DNA from: Actinomycetales bacterium
GTDB lineage: Bacteria; Actinomycetota; Actinomycetes; Actinomycetales; Actinomycetaceae
Direction: 5' to 3'
Assembly: GCA_012513625.1 (NCBI GenBank)
Contig: JAAZBW010000143.1
Coordinates: 1 to 10,758 of the forward strand
DNA: 10,758 bases
Shown here in pieces: positions 6,497 through 10,758 of the stretch. The notes under the pieces were generated by a model that saw only the letters and a program-made list of their open reading frames with translations, was not told where the DNA came from and searched no databases. Position numbers and translations under genes: made by a program. Positions within the stretch are counted from its first letter, which is position 1. Each line of letters starts with the position of its first letter.

Positions 6497-6531
6497 AGGG
6501 TGGGGTGGGCCGGAGGGGCCTGCCCCACCCT
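6497..6531. terminator. Strong GC-rich hairpin between convergent genes
   Basis: 6497-6511 pairs with 6517-6531: a 9-bp perfect outer stem (AGGGTGGGG/CCCCACCCT), two G-T wobbles and a 4-bp inner GGCC stem around the loop GGAGG. It begins 17 nt after the permease stop and lies between convergent genes, so it can act in both directions. There is no T run, as is usual for actinobacterial terminators. Confidence 0.7.
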
Positions 6532-6589
6532 GATGCGTCCTCGACGACGGCGTGCCCTCCCCGCGTGGACCGGTCACCCGGGCGGGCGG

Positions 6590-7096
6590 CTACTTCTTCC
6601 CGCGCCGCTCCTTCACCCGCCCCCAGTACTCCCGAATGGTGGTCTCCGCCTCGTGCGGTGTTCCCGGGAGCGCTGAGGTCGGCCAGGTGAGGTCCCAGCC
6701 ACCGGAGAAGTCGCGGCTCTTCAGGTCGATCGGGCGGCCGCCGAGTGAGTTCTCGAACTGTTTCCGGTTCTTCAGCCGGATCCCGAGGCCCTTGCCGTAG
6801 CCGAGGGCTCCCCGCACGTAGGCCTCCCCGAGGTCGTCGAGGTTGCCCCACGGCACCACCCCGCCGTCGGCAAGTTCGATCCCGGTCTCGGTGAGGGTCA
6901 TGGGTGCACGCCCCTTGAGGTTCCGGCGCACCGTCATCGCGGCGACGATCAGCACCAGCGCGGCGCCAAGGTACGCCACCTCGCTGACGCTGCGGTCGTT
7001 GATTCCGATCACCACGGCGGCGCCGGCGATGGCTACGGGAATCCAGACCATGCGGAACGCCCCCAGGGCGGAGAGGCGGAGTTCGAGTGGTGGCAC
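6590..7096 (-). CDS. Small membrane protein with a PH-like cytoplasmic domain (hypothetical)
   Basis: 168 aa. Two hydrophobic helices (about 17-32 and 40-56) are separated by a short loop, so the N-terminus and the soluble part probably lie on the same, cytoplasmic side. The soluble part (about 57-160) reads as alternating beta strands (LTETGIELADGGVVPWGNLDDL, then GIRLKNRKQFENSL) followed by a helix with a basic C-terminus (WGRVKERRGKK). That order resembles bacterial PH-like or STM3941-type membrane proteins. This is recognition by pattern, and the function is unknown. The GTG start has no Shine-Dalgarno, but GAGAAT ends 6 nt upstream. It converges on the permease and shares the hairpin between them. 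The gene upstream of it, the oxygenase, is separated by 162 bp that hold the duplicated hairpin element. Confidence 0.75.
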   Translation of the reverse strand: MPPLELRLSALGAFRMVWIPVAIAGAAVVIGINDRSVSEVAYLGAALVLIVAAMTVRRNLKGRAPMTLTETGIELADGGVVPWGNLDDLGEAYVRGALGYGKGLGIRLKNRKQFENSLGGRPIDLKSRDFSGGWDLTWPTSALPGTPHEAETTIREYWGRVKERRGKK

Positions 7097-7102
7097 GGAT
7101 CC

Positions 7103-7108
7103 ATTCTC
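7103..7108 (-). promoter_or_regulatory. Possible -10 hexamer of the PH-like protein gene
   Basis: On the minus strand GAGAAT (4 of 6 matches to TATAAT) is followed by GGATCC and the GTG start, with the same 6-nt spacing as the other leaderless candidates. There is no clear -35. Confidence 0.35.
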
Positions 7109-7131
7109 TCAGGCACCGGTCCGCGGGCGCA

Positions 7132-7210
7132 CCGGGTGTGTGGCGAGGTCCGACGCCGCAGCGTGCCTGCGGTGCCGGGTGTGCGGCGAGGTCCGACGCC
7201 GCGTGCCTGC
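7132..7210. repeat. Tandem duplicated hairpin element, 43-bp period
   Basis: 7132-7170 and 7175-7210 are near-identical (one C/T difference and a 3-bp gap), a direct repeat of 36-39 bp. Each copy contains an inverted repeat; in copy 2 it is GCGGCG (7183-7188) and CGCCGC (7197-7202) around 8 nt. The C/T change in copy 1 still allows a G-U pair in RNA. It fills much of the gap between the oxygenase stop and the PH-like gene start. Confidence 0.85.
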
Positions 7211-7258
7211 CGGGCGGGCCCGCGACCCGCGCGAGACGCACCCCCGAGGAGGCGAGGA

Positions 7259-8161
7259 TCAGGCGGGCGCGTCGGCCTCGGCAGTGATCGTTGCCTGCCC
7301 CAGCGCCCACCGGACCGCCGCCGTCGAGAACTGGCCGAGAGGACGGCGCAGGACGGCGTCACCAAGACGGGCCGTGGGGAGGCCCAGCAGGCGGCGCGCG
7401 GTGGCGGGCAGGATCGCCACCGCGCCCGCCGCGAGCATCCGATACGCCGGCTGCAGCGCGGGCGGTAGCGGTGGCTCCTCGATCAGCAGTTGGATCACGT
7501 CGGAGGTGGCCTCGCTGTATTCGAGTTCCCCTCCGTAGGAGGAGAGGACCAGCTGGAGCTCCCGGTAGGTGGTGGGCGGGGACTCCACGCCGAGGATGCG
7601 GGCGGTGAGGGCGGCCTGCTCCACATAGGTGTCCGACTCGGCGGGGGTGAGCGGGGTGGCGCCATAGACCTGGTGGGCGGCGAGGAACGAATCAATCTCT
7701 GCGGCGTGGACCCAGCCGAGCAGGTGCGGGTCCGAGGCGGCGTACGCGCGGCCATCCGGGAGGTGGCCGCGGATCCGCTGGTGGATCGAGCGGACTCGGG
7801 AGATCATCGCCTCGGCATCCAGGATCGTGGCGAAGGTGCTGGTGGCCACATAGTCGCTGGTGCGTTGGAGACGGCCCCACGGATCGTCCCGGTAGCCGGA
7901 ATGTCCAGCCACCCCGGCCATCGCGAGCGGATGCAGGGACTGGAGGAGGAGCGCGCGGATACCGCCCACGTACATGGAGGCGTGCCCGTTCACGCGGGCA
8001 ATGGGGTCCTCGTTCGTGAACCAGCGCTCCCCGGGGCGGTCCCAGATCCTCGCCGCCCGCTCGCCCGCGTCCGGCCCGGCCACGCGGGAGCGTATTTCCT
8101 GTGCGAGCGCCTTCCGTGGGGCAAAGCTGGGGGTGGAGCGGTGTGAGGATGCCGTGGCCAT
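7259..8161 (-). CDS. Oxygenase of the DUF2236 / MpaB (latex-clearing-protein-like) family
   Basis: A predicted haem-dependent oxygenase-fold protein of 300 aa, a typical length for the family. The N-terminal half carries the family blocks INGxxxxxxGGIRALLLQxLHPLAMAGVAxHSxYRxDPWGRLxRT (about 56-101, here starting with VNGH). The signature DPHLLGWVHAAEIDSFL (144-160) follows, in which His152 matches the conserved WVH histidine thought to bind haem in the Lcp/MpaB group. No signal peptide is seen, so it is cytoplasmic. The substrate is unknown; characterised relatives cleave polyisoprene (Lcp) or a farnesyl chain (MpaB). The frame opens 15 codons further upstream (GTG 8206), but ATG 8161 is preferred: AATACT ends 6 nt upstream of it with CGGACA 16 bp further, and the extra N-terminal residues are not part of the family. 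It lies downstream of the ATP-grasp gene across 100 bp and seems to have its own promoter. Confidence 0.85.
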   Translation of the reverse strand: MATASSHRSTPSFAPRKALAQEIRSRVAGPDAGERAARIWDRPGERWFTNEDPIARVNGHASMYVGGIRALLLQSLHPLAMAGVAGHSGYRDDPWGRLQRTSDYVATSTFATILDAEAMISRVRSIHQRIRGHLPDGRAYAASDPHLLGWVHAAEIDSFLAAHQVYGATPLTPAESDTYVEQAALTARILGVESPPTTYRELQLVLSSYGGELEYSEATSDVIQLLIEEPPLPPALQPAYRMLAAGAVAILPATARRLLGLPTARLGDAVLRRPLGQFSTAAVRWALGQATITAEADAPA

Positions 8162-8167
8162 GCCCCC

Positions 8168-8195
8168 AGTATTACTCGCCGCGGCGCGCTGTCCG
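8168..8195 (-). promoter_or_regulatory. Promoter of the DUF2236 oxygenase gene, probably leaderless
   Basis: On the minus strand: -35-like CGGACA (8195-8190, 4 of 6 matches to TTGACA), a 16-bp spacer, -10-like AATACT (8173-8168), then GGGGGC and the ATG at 8161. It is the most complete of the promoter candidates in the window. The G-run could instead serve as a weak ribosome binding site, but it is too close to the ATG. Confidence 0.5.
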
Positions 8196-8226
8196 GTCCG
8201 GGCCACACGGCCGAGGAAAATTGGCC

Positions 8227-8252
8227 GGGCACTCGGGGCTGGCGGGGCGGGG
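8227..8252 (+). other. G-quadruplex motif between the ATP-grasp and oxygenase genes
   Basis: The + strand has G runs of 3, 4, 4 and 4 with loops of 5, 5 and 1 nt, starting just beyond the ATP-grasp stop codon. It may slow or end transcription of the ligase unit; there is no convincing hairpin terminator in these 100 bp. The only other hairpin seen is 5 bp (CGGCC/GGCCG) with a 10-nt loop. Confidence 0.35.
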
Positions 8253-8261
8253 CGCGGCAGA

Positions 8262-9302
8262 TCAGTGGGCGGCCAGGCGGGCGTTCGTGAGCTCGGGCCC
8301 GTAATGCTGGCGAACCGCCACCTTCCGCTCCAGGTCCTCGATCACCGCGGGGGTGAAGTTCACGCCGTAGAGGTTCTCGCAGGAGCCGAAGCCGCCGGGG
8401 GAGAACACGTTGACCTCCATGAGCTTGTCCCCCACGATGTCGAGGCCCACGAGGAACATGCCGTCCTCCTGCAGTTTGGGACGCACGGTCTCCACCATCT
8501 CGAGGATCGCGGGGCTGATCTGGACCTTGTGCGCCGTTCCGCCGGCGGACATGTTGGAACGGGGATCGGACGAGCTGGACTTCCGGCGGAACGCCGCGTA
8601 CGCACCGTCCACCTGGAGGGGTCGGCCGTTCATCACGAACATGCGGATGTCCCCATCCTTGGCGTCCTCGAGGTACTCCTGCGCCACCACGTAGCCATCG
8701 CGGGCGATGGCCTCCACGATCTGGGAGAGGTTCGGCGCCTCGTCCGTGTTCACCATGAACACGCCGGAGCCCCCCGATCCCTGGAGCGGCTTCAGGACCG
8801 CCCTGCCCCCGGACTCCTCCACGAACTCGCGGATCCGCGACTCGTCCCGCGAGATGAGGGTGCGAGGCCGCACCACCTCGGGGAAATGCTGGAAGTACGC
8901 CTTCGAGATGGCGCTCGCCAGGCGCACAGGATCGTTCACCACGAGCACCCCGGAGGTTGCCATCATGTGCCCGAACGCCACTCCGGCCGTGTTGGCCCAG
9001 GGATACTCTGCGGAATCTGCGGGGTCGGCACGCATGAGCACCACGTCAAACTCAGAGAGGGTGACCACCGTGGTCTCGGACGCCTGCACGTCCTCCAGAT
9101 AGCGGGTGAGCGAACGGTAGGACCGTGCGGGGTCCGCTCGGCGGGCGCGCGCGTGCAGCGAACCCCCGGGCTCGTACCCGAAGTCACCAAGGCCCATCAG
9201 CCACACCTCGTGGTCCCGCTGGGAGGCGGCGAGGGCGAGCCGGATGGTGGTGTACGTGTCCTTCTCGGTCGACACATCGTTGACCACGAAGCCGATCTTC
9301 AT
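8262..9302 (-). CDS. Glutathione-synthetase-like ATP-grasp ligase
   Basis: ATP-dependent carboxylate-amine ligase of 346 aa related to prokaryotic glutathione synthetase (GshB). The N-terminal pre-ATP-grasp domain (MKIGFVVND... and FDVVLMRADPAD, 85-96) is followed by the ATP-binding core: VLKPLQGSGGSGVF (169-182, nucleotide-binding Lys171), QEYL (208-211), DGDIRMFVMNGRPL (216-229), NMSAGGTAHKV (250-260), and the metal-binding end VGLDIVGDKLMEVNVFSPGG (285-304; Asp288, Glu297, Asn299). Most actinobacteria make mycothiol rather than glutathione, and no GshA-type ligase is seen, so true glutathione synthesis is doubtful. ATG 9302 has GGAAGGA 7 nt upstream; the longer frame from 9437 overlaps the upstream stop and adds non-family sequence. 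The carboxypeptidase gene lies 106 bp upstream on the same strand; the two probably form an operon. Confidence 0.88.
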   Translation of the reverse strand: MKIGFVVNDVSTEKDTYTTIRLALAASQRDHEVWLMGLGDFGYEPGGSLHARARRADPARSYRSLTRYLEDVQASETTVVTLSEFDVVLMRADPADSAEYPWANTAGVAFGHMMATSGVLVVNDPVRLASAISKAYFQHFPEVVRPRTLISRDESRIREFVEESGGRAVLKPLQGSGGSGVFMVNTDEAPNLSQIVEAIARDGYVVAQEYLEDAKDGDIRMFVMNGRPLQVDGAYAAFRRKSSSSDPRSNMSAGGTAHKVQISPAILEMVETVRPKLQEDGMFLVGLDIVGDKLMEVNVFSPGGFGSCENLYGVNFTPAVIEDLERKVAVRQHYGPELTNARLAAH

Positions 9303-9317
9303 GCGGGAATCCTTCCA

Positions 9318-9351
9318 GGGAGGGGCAGCGAGGGGGCGTTGGGAGGGCGGG
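9318..9351 (+). other. G-quadruplex motif in the carboxypeptidase/ATP-grasp spacer
   Basis: Six G runs (3, 4, 5, 3, 3 and 3) separated by 1, 6, 4, 1 and 1 nt fit the quadruplex pattern on the + strand, which is the template strand here. The whole 106-bp spacer (9303-9408) is G-rich on + and therefore C-rich and G-poor in the transcript, which also resembles a Rho-loading region. Confidence 0.45.
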
Positions 9352-9408
9352 AGGCGGAGCAGGGGGCAGGGTGCACAGAAGTGGCGGGGTGCAGGCGAGG
9401 GAGGGGCG

Positions 9409-10758
9409 TCAGGATTCCACCAACTGCAGCAGGTCATCGGTGGTCACGGCGTGCGCAATCCGGGAGGCGGCCTGTGGATCTGACAGCCACCGCGGCAGGA
9501 TTCGCGCCGGCCGCAGGAGGCGCCTCTTCGTCAGGTCCGCCACGAGCGGCAGGTCCTCCACGGAAAACTTGCCAAGGAAGAAGAGGTCCAGCACCCCACC
9601 CTTCGCCACATGGTCGAAGAGGTTCAGCAGACCGCGCAGGTAGGAGGCGTCCTTCGTGAAGCCGCCCGCCCGGAACACCCGCATGGTGGTGGTGTACGCG
9701 CCCCCCGCGGGCATCCCGTTCTCGCACATCAGGCGGTACACCTCCACGAAGCCCGCCCCGTGGATGAGTGCATCCACCGCCAGTACCCGCGCGGCGAGCT
9801 GCCGGAGCCGGGCCGCCGTGAAGCCGCCCGAGCCGATCTCCGCGAGCACGGCGAGGCCCTCCTGCGTCTCGTCGTACCGGGCGAGGCCGCTCCCAAGCAT
9901 CCGCAGCGGCTGCGAGCTCCCGTTCACCTGTGTCACCAGGTGGGTACCCACCTCGTGCTGCAGCAGCGCGTGCACACGCGAGCGGGCGATCGCCGCCCCG
10001 CCGGAGATGATCAGGGTGTCGCCGTCCACGAGGACCCCCGTGACGTCGTCGCGAATCTCCGCGTGGATGCCCACGTCCGGATCCAGCCCCCGGTAGTAGT
10101 CGATCTCCGCGGTGGCGTGCTCGAGGAACTCCCGCGCGTCAACCCGCTCCGCGTCCAGCTGCCCGCTCGGGAGCCGCTCCAGCAGGTCCCGCGCCACGGC
10201 GCGCAGCCGCGGGAACACTCCGCCGTACTGCTCGATCGAGAGGGGGAGGAAGTCCGGCGTGTCCCGCGCGCGGAGCATCTCGAGCCGCAGTTCCATCTCG
10301 CGGAGCCGCTCCCGCAGCAGCGTCCCCACGGTGGCGTCCTCCACGTTTTCGAGGGGAACCGCCGCCAGTTGCGCCTCAAGCACATCCGGGTGGACGGCGA
10401 GCTTCCGGTATTCGAAGGCCGGATCCTTCTCTGGGTTCCCGAGGAACGTGGTGCGCACCTGGTCCGCGTTCACGGGCGTCACCTCGAGGAGGAAGCGCAC
10501 CTGCGCGGCGAGGCTCGCCATCAGGTGGTCCGCGGCAAGGTCCCCGGCAGAGAGCGTGCCAATATCGAGCGCCTCTCCCTCCGGGGAGCCGTCCCGCTCG
10601 GCCGCCCGCCGCGCCGCCGCCTCCATTACCGCCACGCCGATCTCGCTCCCCGGCGGCAGGCTCGACGACGACGTCCAGCCACCCTCCGCCGTCGTCTCGC
10701 CCCGGCTGTGGGTAGGTTCCGTTGACGACGTGAGCCCGCTCTCCGTCGTCGTCTCGCC
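9409..10758 (-). CDS. DUF1704/MATCAP-type zinc carboxypeptidase (QEGLA-motif protein), 5' end beyond the window
   Basis: Putative metallopeptidase of the family formerly called DUF1704, which includes bacterial 'flavohemoglobin expression-modulating QEGLA motif' proteins and the mammalian tubulin tyrosine carboxypeptidase MATCAP. Numbered from GTG 10635 (408 aa): an N-terminal helical part with FLLEVTPVNADQVRTTFL (48-65), FEYRKL (74-79), then the zinc motif QHEVGTH (226-232; an HExxxH motif with ligands His227 and His232 and catalytic Glu228), and YDETQEGLAVL (254-264; probable third ligand Glu259, in the QEGLA motif). All catalytic residues are present. The start is uncertain: GTG 10635 has GGGAG about 10 nt upstream and ATG 10626 is possible. 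The frame has no stop to 10758, keeps about 90% G/C at third positions and carries an in-frame repeat, so I favour a start outside the window. It probably forms an operon with the ATP-grasp ligase downstream. Confidence 0.85.
   Translation of the reverse strand, partial: GETTTESGLTSSTEPTHSRGETTAEGGWTSSSSLPPGSEIGVAVMEAAARRAAERDGSPEGEALDIGTLSAGDLAADHLMASLAAQVRFLLEVTPVNADQVRTTFLGNPEKDPAFEYRKLAVHPDVLEAQLAAVPLENVEDATVGTLLRERLREMELRLEMLRARDTPDFLPLSIEQYGGVFPRLRAVARDLLERLPSGQLDAERVDAREFLEHATAEIDYYRGLDPDVGIHAEIRDDVTGVLVDGDTLIISGGAAIARSRVHALLQHEVGTHLVTQVNGSSQPLRMLGSGLARYDETQEGLAVLAEIGSGGFTAARLRQLAARVLAVDALIHGAGFVEVYRLMCENGMPAGGAYTTTMRVFRAGGFTKDASYLRGLLNLFDHVAKGGVLDLFFLGKFSVEDLPLVADLTKRRLLRPARILPRWLSDPQAASRIAHAVTTDDLLQLVES
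10645..10758 (-). repeat. Two degenerate 57-bp repeats encoding a 19-residue Ser/Thr-rich unit
   Basis: Read on the minus strand in the carboxypeptidase frame, 10758-10702 gives GETTTESGLTSSTEPTHSR and 10701-10645 gives GETTAEGGWTSSSSLPPGS; about half of the positions match. The DNA repeat is clearest at 10682-10701 and 10739-10758 (18 of 20 bases identical, 57 bp apart). It runs to the window edge, so more copies may follow. Confidence 0.6.

Noticed and set aside
7132..7210. CRISPR-like array
   Set aside because: Only two copies with a 4-nt gap; there are no unique spacers of normal length and no cas genes.
6843..7538. + strand frame of 231 codons across the PH-like gene and the repeat element
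   Set aside because: It crosses two minus-strand genes and the hairpin repeat, with Arg/Ala/Ser-rich sequence and no domain; treated as a shadow.
8162..8206. GTG 8206 as start of the DUF2236 protein
   Set aside because: It would add 15 non-family residues and place the promoter-like CGGACA/AATACT inside the gene; ATG 8161 fits that promoter.
9303..9437. Start of the ATP-grasp protein at 9437
   Set aside because: It would overlap the upstream stop by 29 bp and add a Pro/Cys/Trp-rich segment. ATG 9302 has GGAAGGA at good spacing and begins with the family's MKIGFVVND strand.

Overview
The window comes from a high-GC actinobacterium (Actinomycetota; a Micrococcales-like organism is my guess, not something the sequence proves). 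The signs are very high GC with G/C at almost every third codon position, GTG starts, many apparently leaderless promoters, an actinobacterial-style lipoprotein, and a NarL-type two-component system next to an FtsX-type ABC exporter. Coding density is high: no gene-free stretch exceeds about 165 bases. I see no rRNA, tRNA, CRISPR array, insertion sequence or sign of recent transfer.

Layout, left to right. (1) 7-1569 (+): a lipoprotein with PQQ-like beta-propeller repeats. Its 5' end lies in a three-copy 18-bp tandem repeat that reaches the window edge. (2) 1685-2302 (+): DNA-3-methyladenine glycosylase I (tag), lacking most of the zinc ligands known from E. coli Tag. (3) 2310-2996 and 2993-4108 (-): a LuxR/NarL-type response regulator and its two-TM sensor kinase. 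The kinase gene comes first and the two overlap by ATGA. (4) 4253-5065 and 5062-6480 (+): an ABC ATPase and a ten-TM FtsX-type permease overlapping by GTGA, divergent from the kinase operon. The shared 144-bp intergenic region carries a perfect 9-2-9 dyad, the best operator candidate. (5) 6497-6531: a 15-bp-stem hairpin between convergent genes. (6) 6590-7096 (-): a small two-TM membrane protein with a soluble PH-like tail. (7) 7132-7210: a duplicated hairpin element. (8) 7259-8161 (-): a DUF2236/MpaB-type oxygenase. (9) 8262-9302 (-): a glutathione-synthetase-like ATP-grasp ligase. (10) 9409 to the right edge (-): a DUF1704/MATCAP-type zinc carboxypeptidase (QEGLA-motif protein) whose reading frame stays open to the edge through a 19-residue repeat.

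Two units look functional as groups. The kinase, regulator and ABC exporter look like a self-contained envelope-stress or drug-sensing and export module. Neither the kinase nor the permease has a sizeable extracellular domain, so sensing is probably within the membrane or through the transporter. The most intriguing pair is the ATP-grasp ligase with the MATCAP-like carboxypeptidase. One family makes peptide bonds using ATP and the other removes C-terminal residues, so together they could add and remove a residue on a peptide or protein. The substrate is unknown.

Regulation: five putative transcription-unit heads (tag, kinase, DUF2236, the small membrane protein and, less clearly, the ABC ATPase) have a -10-like hexamer ending exactly 6 nt before an ATG or GTG, which suggests leaderless mRNAs. 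Possible G-quadruplex motifs lie on the + strand at four gene boundaries.
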